A DNA stretch of 64,000 bases, taken from assembly GCF_012516375.2 (NCBI RefSeq), contig NZ_CP051204.2, positions 6,572,001 through 6,636,000 on the forward strand, in the 5' to 3' direction. The DNA is from Chitinophaga oryzae (lineage in GTDB: Bacteria; Bacteroidota; Bacteroidia; Chitinophagales; Chitinophagaceae). Every line of letters begins with the position of its first letter. The stretch's first letter is position 1. Both the position numbers and the translations under genes were made by a program. Positions 9,665 through 18,090 of the stretch are shown piece after piece. Below the pieces are notes generated by a model that was not told the origin of the DNA, made no database searches, and saw only the letters and a list, made by a program, of their open reading frames with translations.

Positions 9665-11050
9665 CTATTTTATAACTTCAATATTTTCCTTATCTACTTC
9701 ATTATTTTCCTTATCTACTTCATTCTTCTTTTTGATATAATAGTCTAACAACAATTTATCTTTGTAGTTGAACTTAAATGGTGGACAGGCTGGAGTACCT
9801 TCGTGCCATGATTTAGGACATCCTCCGCCACAAACCGGCAGATGGTTACAGGTTTTACACCATGTTGCACCTGAGGTTAACATCTCATTCCAATTACGTA
9901 ATGTTGCATTCTCATTATATGTTTCCTTTGGAAGAAAAAGATTTCCAATCAAACTATCACCTTGAGCATACGATTCGGAATATGGAAACTCCCAACAAGC
10001 ATAAATATTACCAAAGGCATCTAAAACTTCTGAATCCCTATTCTCAGCCATACAAACAGAATGAGTTCTACTTGGCAACACCTTAACTTTAATCTCATTT
10101 TCATAACAGCGGAGCAACCATTCTATCTCTTTACCTGCAAAGAATTCCTTATCTAGGCTTTCTTTACCCGCATCATTTCCTCCAAAATCAACAATTGGAG
10201 CAAAATACATTGTAACCTTACTCTGCAACTCTTTTTCTCGTATCAAGTCAATTAAAGGATCTACATATTGGTAATTGGTTTTATCAATATTAACGCGGAC
10301 CGAAATATTGCAGTTCCTTGCAGAATATATATCCATCTGAGAAACATCACAAATGTTCTTCATTATAAGATCAAACGTAGATTCCCCGCTTTTCGTAATA
10401 CGTCTTTTATCGTGGCTCTCAGCAGTACCATCGATGGTAATCTGATAGTCCGTAATTTTGCAGACCTCAACTAGTTCCTCAAATATAGATGGCTTCAAAC
10501 TAAGTCCATTAGTCACCATATTAGAAAAGTATGCCATTCCCCGCTCATTCGCCAACGAAATCAATTTTTCCGACGTCTTCCTTATAGCACCGTATCCTGT
10601 TAGCGGCTCACCTCCATACCATGTAATAGACAACCCTCTATATTCTCGGTCAGATAATAACTGCACAATTCTTTCATAATATTTCTCAATAACTTGATCC
10701 GAAGCATAGTGCTTTGAATGCAATTGACCACAATAATGGCACCCTAATTGACAGTTCGCTGACGGCTGTATCGTCATAGAAAGAAACTTCCCATCTTTCT
10801 TTGCGGCCGAATTAGCCGTAACAATACTTTGAAACTCGTCCTGGTCTTCTGAGACCAAAAATTCCTTATCAATTAGTTTGGATAGTATTCCTGGTTCAAT
10901 GTTCGCTAAATTACTCTCTATTAAATCCTTGTAAATTGATTCATCTACCAAAATGGAGGTCGCGGTACGTGTAGAAAATATTATCCTCTTATTAGGGATA
11001 CCCACCTCATCCAACGTATCAGTGGTCAAAAAGTACTTAGATAATTTCAT
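9665..11050 (-). CDS. Radical SAM/SPASM peptide maturase
   Basis: Probable RiPP-modifying enzyme of 461 residues. Residues 1-90 form a small N-terminal domain that could hold the leader. The radical SAM cluster motif C-x3-C-x2-C lies at Cys100, Cys104 and Cys107 (CQLGCHYC). The barrel follows with WYGGEPL and TIDGTAESHDKRR. The C-terminal SPASM domain has the expected cysteines: SVCMAEN, YACWEF, the C-x2-C-x5-C-x3-C run CKTCNHLPVCGGGC and a last one in TPACPPF, enough for two extra iron-sulfur clusters. Relatives form thioether or carbon-carbon links in GG-leader peptides. It lies directly downstream of three such peptides. The tail contains a perfect tandem repeat (NEVDKEN twice). Confidence 0.93.
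   Translation of the reverse strand: MKLSKYFLTTDTLDEVGIPNKRIIFSTRTATSILVDESIYKDLIESNLANIEPGILSKLIDKEFLVSEDQDEFQSIVTANSAAKKDGKFLSMTIQPSANCQLGCHYCGQLHSKHYASDQVIEKYYERIVQLLSDREYRGLSITWYGGEPLTGYGAIRKTSEKLISLANERGMAYFSNMVTNGLSLKPSIFEELVEVCKITDYQITIDGTAESHDKRRITKSGESTFDLIMKNICDVSQMDIYSARNCNISVRVNIDKTNYQYVDPLIDLIREKELQSKVTMYFAPIVDFGGNDAGKESLDKEFFAGKEIEWLLRCYENEIKVKVLPSRTHSVCMAENRDSEVLDAFGNIYACWEFPYSESYAQGDSLIGNLFLPKETYNENATLRNWNEMLTSGATWCKTCNHLPVCGGGCPKSWHEGTPACPPFKFNYKDKLLLDYYIKKKNEVDKENNEVDKENIEVIK
9683..9724. repeat. Tandem 21-bp duplication in the maturase tail
   Basis: Two identical 21-bp units (9683-9703 and 9704-9724) lie near the 3' end of the radical SAM gene. They encode the repeated NEVDKEN on the minus strand and keep the frame. 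This looks like a recent slippage event in a charged tail that is outside the catalytic domains. Confidence 0.85.
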
Positions 11051-11098
11051 ACTGACTTTTTTAGGGGATAAAAAGATTTATATATTCCTTAACTAAGC

Positions 11099-11128
11099 GA
11101 GGTGTGACATTTTTTAATATCACACCTC
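11099..11128 (-). terminator. Stem-loop between precursor genes and maturase
   Basis: Perfect 9-bp inverted repeat GAGGTGTGA / TCACACCTC (11099-11107 and 11120-11128) with a 12-base AT loop. It starts 12 bp after the stop codon of the last precursor and ends about 50 bp before the maturase start. No long U run follows on the minus strand, so it is more likely an attenuator or RNA-stabilising hairpin than a full terminator. It could let peptide message exceed enzyme message. Confidence 0.6.
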
Positions 11129-11139
11129 TAGAAAATGAA

Positions 11140-11340
11140 TCAAGGGTTGGTGTATTTACCACACAGTCCGAGATCAGGGCAACTTCCACCGCTAAAAGTA
11201 CCACACTCTTGTAATTTACCGCAATCGTCAGGACCGCCACCTAGCAAATTTGACGCCGCAACGTCGCTTAGCACCTCAAATTTGCTATTTGATGACAAAC
11301 CTCTATTTGATACTAAATCGGATAACTTTTTTTTAATCAT
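11140..11340 (-). CDS. Candidate RiPP precursor peptide 1 (GG leader, four Cys)
   Basis: A 66-residue peptide starting MIKKKLSDLVS. The leader has a KFEVLSD block and ends in LLGGG, the double-glycine cleavage site of C39 exporters. The core of about 30 residues holds two modules of the form C-x2-L-x2-C-G-x-[FY]: CGKLQECGTF and CPDLGLCGKY. It is the third of three related peptides on the minus strand and lies nearest the radical SAM gene. Modification by that enzyme and export by the C39 transporter are inferred from context. The start ATG is the only one available. Confidence 0.88.
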   Translation of the reverse strand: MIKKKLSDLVSNRGLSSNSKFEVLSDVAASNLLGGGPDDCGKLQECGTFSGGSCPDLGLCGKYTNP

Positions 11341-11390
11341 TTGTTCATTATTTTAATTTTACAAACCATAATAGAAGATTAATATCAAGT

Positions 11391-11407
11391 GCCCTGAGTA
11401 ACAGGGC
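11391..11407 (-). other. Small stem-loop after precursor 2
   Basis: GCCCTG-AGTAA-CAGGGC, a 6-bp perfect stem with a 5-base loop, 10 bp beyond the stop of precursor 2 and upstream of precursor 1. It may stabilise or pause the message between precursor genes. No U-run terminator tail is evident. Confidence 0.5.
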
Positions 11408-11417
11408 AAGTATTTAA

Positions 11418-11636
11418 TCAAATATAGTTTTCACAAAGCTCCTCCTTAGTGAGTCCAAATCGATTACAAGCACTAAGTTCAGAACACTGGCCGATGTATG
11501 TTCCACATACAGCTAGCTTAGTACAATCCGCACCGCCAAGAACAAACGACGCTTGATGATCACTTAATATTTCAAAAGAGCTATCCCTACCAACATCCTT
11601 TCTTGATACTAGATCTTTAAGCTTTCCCTTTAACAT
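11418..11636 (-). CDS. Candidate RiPP precursor peptide 2 (GG leader, five Cys)
   Basis: A 72-residue peptide starting MLKGKLKDLVS, with a SFEILSD block and the cleavage site VLGGA. The core has the two modules CTKLAVCGTY and CSELSACNRF. It then has a longer tail than its neighbours, with a fifth cysteine and a tyrosine (LTKEELCENYI). The leader matches precursors 1 and 3 closely, while the core differs except at the Cys, Leu, Gly and aromatic positions. That pattern is expected of peptides modified by one enzyme. Start at the ATG at 11636. Confidence 0.88.
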   Translation of the reverse strand: MLKGKLKDLVSRKDVGRDSSFEILSDHQASFVLGGADCTKLAVCGTYIGQCSELSACNRFGLTKEELCENYI

Positions 11637-11671
11637 AATTTCTTTTTAATAATAAAAGAATGACTGACAAC

Positions 11672-11881
11672 CTATGAGATCGATGGTTCTGTATATTTAC
11701 CACACGTCTCAAGAGTATTACAGGTACCATGAAATTCACCACAGTTTTTCAGCTTCTGGCAATCCTCTGAATACCCACCAAAAAGAGATGCCGCAGCAGC
11801 ATCACTTATCACTTCAAAGTGTTTTTCTGAGCCTGGCACTTTTTTTTGCGATGCCAACGCTTTCATTTTTTTCTTTAGCAT
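11672..11881 (-). CDS. Candidate RiPP precursor peptide 3 (GG leader, four Cys)
   Basis: A 69-residue peptide starting MLKKKMKALAS, with a HFEVISD block and the cleavage site LFGGY. The core modules are CQKLKNCGEF and CNTLETCGKY, with a short TEPSIS tail. It is the first of the three precursor genes in transcription order. It lies 100 bp after the receptor gene and 35 bp before precursor 2. Lys-rich start and acidic-hydrophobic middle are typical of leaders bound by maturation enzymes. The product is not assignable to a named RiPP class from sequence alone. Confidence 0.88.
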   Translation of the reverse strand: MLKKKMKALASQKKVPGSEKHFEVISDAAAASLFGGYSEDCQKLKNCGEFHGTCNTLETCGKYTEPSIS

Positions 11882-11917
11882 GCTTGTAAGTTTAAAGTTT
11901 AAAATGGTGGGAAAAGT

Positions 11918-11948
11918 TTTAGGATATTACCCATTTTTTGATCCTAAA
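11918..11948 (-). other. Stem-loop upstream of the precursor genes
   Basis: TTTAGGAT and ATCCTAAA form an 8-bp stem with a 15-base loop (11918-11925 and 11941-11948). With one bulge the stem can extend by about four pairs. It lies between the receptor stop at 11982 and the start of precursor 3. It could end receptor transcription or protect the 5' end of the precursor message. A promoter for the precursors may lie here, but I found no good TAnnTTTG match. Confidence 0.5.
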
Positions 11949-11981
11949 CACTTTAACAGGCATCTGCAAGCTTTTTATATG

Positions 11982-14500
11982 TCAGATACGCATTTTTTCA
12001 CTAGAAGAAACTCCAGACTTGGTCTTAGCTTCCCTTAATGCTTTTCCAAATTTAAATTTAACAGATAACGATACGCTTCTAAAGTCATAATAATTAAACT
12101 GTTCACTGAAAAAATCCAATGTCTTTGTAGTATAAACTGGAGAACTACTACGAAACAAATCAGCAACAGATAGCGAGACACCTAATTTACCAGCCAATAG
12201 CATTTTCTTCACTCCAATATCAACACGCAAACTACCATTCTGAGTAGTAACGTCAAAGCTACTCCCAGGTAAAGTCGCCCTTCCAACAAGGTCAATCGAC
12301 CAATCCTTCTTAAATTGAAAAGAATGACTCGCTGTCAAATCTGCAATTATGGGCGAACGGGTATAATTGTACTGATAGGATGTTCTAAAGTTCATTGCGC
12401 CCACTCCCATACCATAGCCAGCTTGCATCCAGTTACCAACTTGAATATTGTAGTCAATATTTAGACCGTAACTTATAAGCCGACCATTATTCTCTTTTAT
12501 ATTTTCAATAAATAAAAACTTACTGTAAGGAAGTGAAACAATGGGATCATGTCTTATATTATAGTATGAGTTGATAAATAGCTTATCTTTTATGACCACA
12601 TTGGCTTCCAAGCTATTCTGCAAAGAAGGAACAAGATATGGGTTTCCCACGGAGTAGGAATATATACTGGAAAACCATCGATAAGGATTAACGTCCCATA
12701 TCTTAGGCCGGCTAATCCTGCGAACATACGAAAAATCAACAGCTACACTTTTTGATAACTTGTATTGCAAGAATAGGCTAGGAAAAAAATAACCGAAGTG
12801 ATTCTTATAAGATTGATCTAACTGTATAGTATGTCCCGTTGTAATAGTATATTCATACCTCATCCCGTACTTAGCCGAAAACTTCCCGTAGCTTCTCCCA
12901 AGAGACACATATGCTGCAATATCAGTTTCGGAGTAATTAAAATTATCATTAGTAATAGTATTATTAAAAACCGACTGCTCATTTACAAATTGATCGTAAG
13001 CTATTTTACTGTTATTAAAAAAATGGATAACCTTAGCTCCAGATTCAACTTTGTGCTTTAAAAAAGAATTTGACAAAACAAAGTCAATCTTACCACTCAA
13101 GACCTCTTTAGGAGAAAAGGCATAACTATATATTCCTCTTTCAAATCCAGTTTCTTTTCCGTTAACGTAGTTATTGGTCTTACTTTTATTTTCGGTTTCT
13201 CCTTTTTTACTCAAGTAGTCAAATGATAAATCGATAAAACTGCCATTTTTTTTCAGATCCGAATGGAAGTTAAAACTCCCAGAATAAGTAGAAAGGTTAT
13301 TCCAATCATTCCCATTAGTTTCACCCGTCGAATCAATTAGGTCTTTTTTAAAAAATTCTATTTGCGCTTTTTGGACTGTAGTATATTTTATATGACTTTG
13401 ATTAAGGCTGATGCTTATAAAAGATCGTTTATTAATTTGATAATCAACGACAAAATTATTTACAAACCTTTTAAAATTCGTTTTGTTCGTATTGACATTA
13501 AACCAATCGGATTGACTTATTTTAGTAAAAAAGTACTGATTTCTTACATTTTCTTTATAACCTCCGTCCGAATACCCTCCACCCAAAGTTAAGTTCAAGT
13601 TCTTATTACGCAGGTGTAAATTCAACGTTTGATTTTGCTGAGAATAGGAATTCTTCGTGAACTCTGATTCTATGTCACCAAAAAAACCTTTGACCCCTGA
13701 CTTTTTTGTAACAATATTAATTACCCCTCCCCCTCCGCATCATACCTTGCTGGAGGATTAGGAACTACTTCTATACTAACAATATTGTCCTTAAATAAAT
13801 TCAGATAATCAACCAGCGATTTTCCGTCAAGATAAATGGGTTTATCATTAATCATAATAGTGGCAGTTCCTTTTCCCCTAATTTCAATCGCATATCCGGA
13901 AACATTCACACGAGGGACTAATCTCAGAACATCTAAAATAGGTTTCCCAACAAAAGCGGGTCTTCCATCAACATTGTAGATCGTTCGATCTTCTTTTTTC
14001 TCGATCAAGGGCTTTCGATCAATTATACTCACACTCTTTAAAGCAGTCCCTTCTTGTTTCAGGTTAATGCTTAAATGAATGGCGTTAGAGACACAAAGTA
14101 TCGTGTCTTTTCGTTGATATCCCAGAAAACTAAATCTTAGTTTATAGCAACCTGCTTTTATCTTCGGCAGTCTAAAAAAGCCAGAGGTATCAGAAACCAC
14201 TTTATTAATTGATGAATCAGTGTCTGTCATCAGAGTAATCGAAACAAATTCCAATGGAGCACCACTTTCATCGGTTACCACTCCTTTAATAATTTGCAAG
14301 GTGTCTTCTCTGATCGGACAATTGTGATAAAACAGCCTATCCCTTATTGATTCAAATGAATTGAAATGCATGTCTTTAGCATAAATACACTGAACAAAAC
14401 AACATGTGACGACCAACAGGATCACATAACGAATACCGAGATTCACAGCAAAAATTTTGATTGAATTTAAATGGTTTATAGGATTCACTTTGGTAAACAA
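11982..14500 (-). pseudogene. TonB-dependent receptor-like outer-membrane protein, frameshifted
   Basis: The 5' part (13721-14500) has a hydrophobic N-terminus, a carboxypeptidase-like regulatory domain (VTDESGAPLEFVSITL) and a plug ending NPPARYDAEGEG and a stop. The 3' part (from about 13720 down to 11982) continues with VINIVTKKSGVKG and a full outer-membrane barrel of the OMP beta-barrel family. The break is at the CCCCC run at 13729-13733 on the plus strand. One extra G on the coding strand gives DAEGGGVINIVTKK, which fits the family. The start is uncertain, since TTG at 14500 and GTG at 14488 are the options. It lies just upstream of the precursor genes in the same AT-rich block. It might import, export or sense the peptide, but this is guesswork. 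Confidence 0.8.
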
Positions 14501-14741
14501 AGCACTAAGCCAGATAAGTGTTTAAAGAAGCAGATGGCAAACAAACATTGATAGCCTATAACATTTTTTATCACTACACAGTACAGGGAGCACAAATGCG
14601 GGTCAAAAAATCACAACTTGGGTAGGGACAAACAATATTTTCCAGTTCTCGAACATAGCACTACAATTGGCAATAAACTACAACATCACAGGATTATCCG
14701 ACATATTATATGTTGATAAGATCTACTATAAAAACGAAAAA

Positions 14742-15293
14742 CTAATTACTATTCTTTATCCAATAGGGCTTCATTCCCTCCTCTACATTATCTCTCCAAT
14801 TGGGAATAAAGGATATTATTCCGTCATTATCTACTATCCTATCAACCTCACCTTTTTCATTATAATATATTAGGGCATTAGCGATTTTATCGATTTTACC
14901 TGTTAAAAGATCGTAGTTAACCATTTTATCATTGATACGATTTATTCTTCCATTTGCTCCATAGCCAAATTGAGTAGAGCCGATTTTTTCAATTCTCTTA
15001 TAGATTCCATATTTCAAATCAGCAGTACCTATTTTAATAATAAACCCGTTAACATCGCACGTAATAGAGACATCACCAATTTTATCAATATTGCCCAAAA
15101 CATTATAATGGACGTTAGCATTAAACTCCATTAATTTTCCATTCAGATTGACATATAGGTTAACACCCTCTACATTTAATTTAAAACAAACTTTTCCTTC
15201 CGGGGTAACCAGCGCTTTAAGATCCTGAGCAATTAATGTAGAGAAAGACATCAGCAGGACAAACGTCAGGAAAATTCCTACTCTTTTTTTCAT
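14742..15293 (-). CDS. Secreted protein of unknown function at the head of the peptide island
   Basis: A protein of 183 residues from the ATG at 15293; the codon before it is GTG. An N-terminal signal peptide (KRVGIFLTFVLLMSFSTLIA) points to export. The mature part looks beta-rich, with recurring short phrases such as NIDKIGD, RIEKIGS, RINRIND, KIDKIAN and EVDRIVD at roughly 20-residue spacing, which suggests a small repeat fold. I do not recognise the family. It shares strand and base composition with the receptor and peptide genes downstream. It may belong to the same transfer unit. Confidence 0.75.
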   Translation of the reverse strand: MKKRVGIFLTFVLLMSFSTLIAQDLKALVTPEGKVCFKLNVEGVNLYVNLNGKLMEFNANVHYNVLGNIDKIGDVSITCDVNGFIIKIGTADLKYGIYKRIEKIGSTQFGYGANGRINRINDKMVNYDLLTGKIDKIANALIYYNEKGEVDRIVDNDGIISFIPNWRDNVEEGMKPYWIKNSN

Positions 15294-15528
15294 CACTTTC
15301 TGATTTTATAAATATAGGTCTAAATACAATTTCTTAATTTGAAGGTAGAGAAATTTTTTCAAAAAAACTATTAACCTGAAACAAATTGCAGGGGAGTATA
15401 ATATTTTAGCTTCTAGAGGAGGCCTTCTTAATCTTAACTAATTCGAAATTAATACAAATGATTTTAAATTAATAATTTTACATATTATGAAAAATATAAC
15501 TAACTAATTAATAGTTATCAGACATACT

Positions 15529-16788
15529 TCACATATTTAGCTCTGACTTAAAAGAATACTCGACTTTGATACCTCTCCCCGCCGCCAGCGCTACCATCCC
15601 CGCACCGACCAACAATCCCATAGCGGCCAGCCATAATCCCCACAGGTATATCTCCGCCGGCACTTTAAACACGCCCGGCAGCCCCTGCATGACCAGCAAC
15701 ACCTCGTTGAACACCAGCGCGATGATAAACACTACCATTCCCAGCCCGGCAAGCACTTTCGCTGTGGCAAAAAAGCCGGCATACAGCAGCTGGGCAAAAA
15801 GGTACAGGGTCACGAAGCCCAGCATCACGAGGTGCAGGTACATAACGATCACCGGCCGGTTGCTGAAAATGGCATTGCCCACTGCCGGGAAAATAGTGAG
15901 CAGCTGCGCCAGCGTTTTCAGGGCGAAAGCCATCAGCGCCAGTGCCCCTATGCGGCGTGCGAACGGATTGACGCCATACAGCTCCGGCTTCACGGAACGG
16001 GCCATTTCCGCAAACCGCGCCAGCACGAGCAACAGCAGCACGCTGCCAGCCCCCGCTACTACCCGGATAACCACCGGCGGCTGATGCCAGAGATAGGACA
16101 GAAACAATGTTGGCAGTACCGAGGCACATAATGCCAGGGCAAAACGGTAACGGACCTTCTCCGCTCCTGCGGGTCCCAGGTGGTGACAGAAAAGTGAAAA
16201 CACCCCAAGGGCGAAGAACCCGTTGTATTGCAGATGCAGGTAGGTGTAAATGGCATCATGGTAAAACACAGTATCCCGCTGATGCGTGGCCATCATATAA
16301 GCCAGGGAGAAAGGCCCCACACAGGAAAGCGCCAGCGATACCAGCGATCCCGCCGCCAGCAGGGTGACAGAGCGCTCCGTGCCCGCCTTGAGCAAATCCC
16401 GGACAAACACCCACCCAAACGCCCAGGTGCATACCATAAACAAAGTAGAAAATATAATCGAAAAAAGCGCATAGCCCTGGAAAGGAAAACTCAGCAGCAT
16501 CCCCACGGAGCTGATCAACACCCCTGTCAATAAAACAGGGTATATCCGTTTACCGCTACCCGCTGCGGGCAGCAACCGGTAGGTCATCAGGGTAAATAAA
16601 CAAAGCGTGATCCATCCGCCGACGGCGAAATGAGAGTGCGCATATAACCAGTAACCAAAATTGATTCCCGGTAGCGGAAACAGGATCCTTGTCCGCAACA
16701 GTACCCCCAGTACTGCCACGATCATCAGGTTGATAAGGGCGATGGTGATCCACTTCCGCTCCGTTGCTCCGGTATTTGCACGCTTCAT
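15529..16788 (-). CDS. Polytopic membrane protein, haem-copper-oxidase-like
   Basis: A 419-residue protein with about 12 membrane helices and no soluble domain. Histidines sit inside helices in patterns reminiscent of haem-copper oxidase or nitric oxide reductase subunit I: AHSHFAVGGW early, YTYLHLQYNGFF and SLFCHHLG in the middle, and MYLHLVMLGFVTLYLF late. The resemblance is to motif spacing only. Similar uncharacterised proteins occur in Bacteroidota. Its GC content and codon use match the downstream uptake locus, not the AT-rich island on its other side, so the island boundary lies between 15297 and 15528. Function unknown; a haem- or metal-binding role is inferred. Confidence 0.7.
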   Translation of the reverse strand: MKRANTGATERKWITIALINLMIVAVLGVLLRTRILFPLPGINFGYWLYAHSHFAVGGWITLCLFTLMTYRLLPAAGSGKRIYPVLLTGVLISSVGMLLSFPFQGYALFSIIFSTLFMVCTWAFGWVFVRDLLKAGTERSVTLLAAGSLVSLALSCVGPFSLAYMMATHQRDTVFYHDAIYTYLHLQYNGFFALGVFSLFCHHLGPAGAEKVRYRFALALCASVLPTLFLSYLWHQPPVVIRVVAGAGSVLLLLVLARFAEMARSVKPELYGVNPFARRIGALALMAFALKTLAQLLTIFPAVGNAIFSNRPVIVMYLHLVMLGFVTLYLFAQLLYAGFFATAKVLAGLGMVVFIIALVFNEVLLVMQGLPGVFKVPAEIYLWGLWLAAMGLLVGAGMVALAAGRGIKVEYSFKSELNM

Positions 16789-16891
16789 AGGCCAGTTGTT
16801 TTTGCCGGAACAAAGTTACAATAAAGACAAAAACATCTTTTATAAAATAAAAAAATAGCCGCCCGGTTATCCCCGGCCGGCTATCCTCCTA

Positions 16892-18079
16892 TTAATGTTC
16901 TTTGCCTAACAACCGCTCCAGCTGCGCATCCAGCGCTTCGCGGCTGCCTTCGCTGTTACCGACCAGCTTCACCACGATCTTTCCGTCACGGTCTATCAGT
17001 ATTTTGGTAGGGAAAGCTTTTACATCGTAAGCTTCCAGCACGCCTTTCTCTTTATCGGTACTGGCGGCGGTGTTCAGCACATTGAGCCAGGTCATCTGAT
17101 CGGCGTCCATGGCTTTGGTCCACTTCTCTTTCCAGCCAGCCGGATCTCCGCGCTCGTTGGACACACCGAGGATTTCAAAGCCGGCATCTTTGTAACGGGC
17201 GTATACTTCCCGCAGGTGCGGATGACTCATACGGCAGGGATAACACCAGCTGCCCCAGAAATCGAGCAGCACCACTTTACCTTTGAGCGATTCCAGCGTT
17301 ACCTGCTGCCCGTGACGGTCTTCCAGCGCCACCGCCGGGGCAGGCATACCAGGAGCGATCTCCCTTGCTTTGGCTAACCGCCGGCCATAAGCCACCCCTT
17401 CGGGAGATGCTTTCAGCGATGGCAACATCCCGTCATACAAAGGACCTATCACCGCGGGATCTATTTTAGTACGGGTATACTCCTGCAACAGTTTCAGCAT
17501 AATACCTGTTTGCGGGTGCTGCTGCATAAACCGCAGTTTAGCCGCCTCCCGCTCATCATCATTCCGGTATGCAAGCCTGGTTATTTCTGCAATGGCCACG
17601 CTGTCTCCGGCGTTATATGCAGCCTCCCGCTTCGCTCCGTACTCCTTTTCGCCGCGTTGATAGATGGCGGACAACGCCGCTTCTATCGCCTGGCGGTCTG
17701 CCTCGGCTTCGCCGCCGGTAATTTTCGTCTCCCGCAGTTCACCCGCAGACGTTGCCGTCAGTACAGCGGCATCCAGGTAGAATGTATGCTCATAAGGCTT
17801 CAGCAGTCGCGTCTGCCGATAGTATTCGGCGTCTTTGTCCCCGACCTTCAGGAATAAGGTGGCTTCTGCAGGATACTCCACCTGCCCCTGGAAATGATAC
17901 GCCTGCTGCTGCAAGCGACAACTGTCCAGTATCATCTTTCCCTGCTGTTCATAACGCAGATAAATAAACGAATTGACCGCCAGTGTACGTTTAGCGAGCG
18001 TCCCTTTGAGGGTGAACGACTGCCCCTGCACGGCGGCAGCACCCATCAATGTTATGCCTAATAAGAAGTTTGTTTTCAT
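16892..18079 (-). CDS. TlpA-like thioredoxin-fold protein with DUF4369 domain
   Basis: Periplasmic or outer-membrane-facing redoxin of 395 residues. A signal peptide (MKTNFLLGITLMGAAAVQG) is followed by a DUF4369 domain (about 25-130), a helical linker and a C-terminal TlpA/AhpC-type domain (about 245-390). The active site is WCYPC, and the cis-Pro loop is AFPTK. Such proteins reduce disulfides or support cytochrome c maturation. In Bacteroidota they are common in SusC/SusD loci with FecR control. It begins 11 bp after the SusD stop and is probably the last gene of that operon. Confidence 0.92.
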   Translation of the reverse strand: MKTNFLLGITLMGAAAVQGQSFTLKGTLAKRTLAVNSFIYLRYEQQGKMILDSCRLQQQAYHFQGQVEYPAEATLFLKVGDKDAEYYRQTRLLKPYEHTFYLDAAVLTATSAGELRETKITGGEAEADRQAIEAALSAIYQRGEKEYGAKREAAYNAGDSVAIAEITRLAYRNDDEREAAKLRFMQQHPQTGIMLKLLQEYTRTKIDPAVIGPLYDGMLPSLKASPEGVAYGRRLAKAREIAPGMPAPAVALEDRHGQQVTLESLKGKVVLLDFWGSWCYPCRMSHPHLREVYARYKDAGFEILGVSNERGDPAGWKEKWTKAMDADQMTWLNVLNTAASTDKEKGVLEAYDVKAFPTKILIDRDGKIVVKLVGNSEGSREALDAQLERLLGKEH

Positions 18080-18090
18080 GATCCGGTGTT

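Noticed and set aside
14667..14873. Plus-strand frame of 68 codons overlapping the secreted protein gene
   Set aside because: It is AT-rich antisense to a gene with a clear signal peptide and lacks any motif.
15297..15528. Possible small gene or attachment site at the island's right edge
   Set aside because: Only AT-rich sequence was seen, with no tRNA, integrase or repeat pair to support an attachment site.
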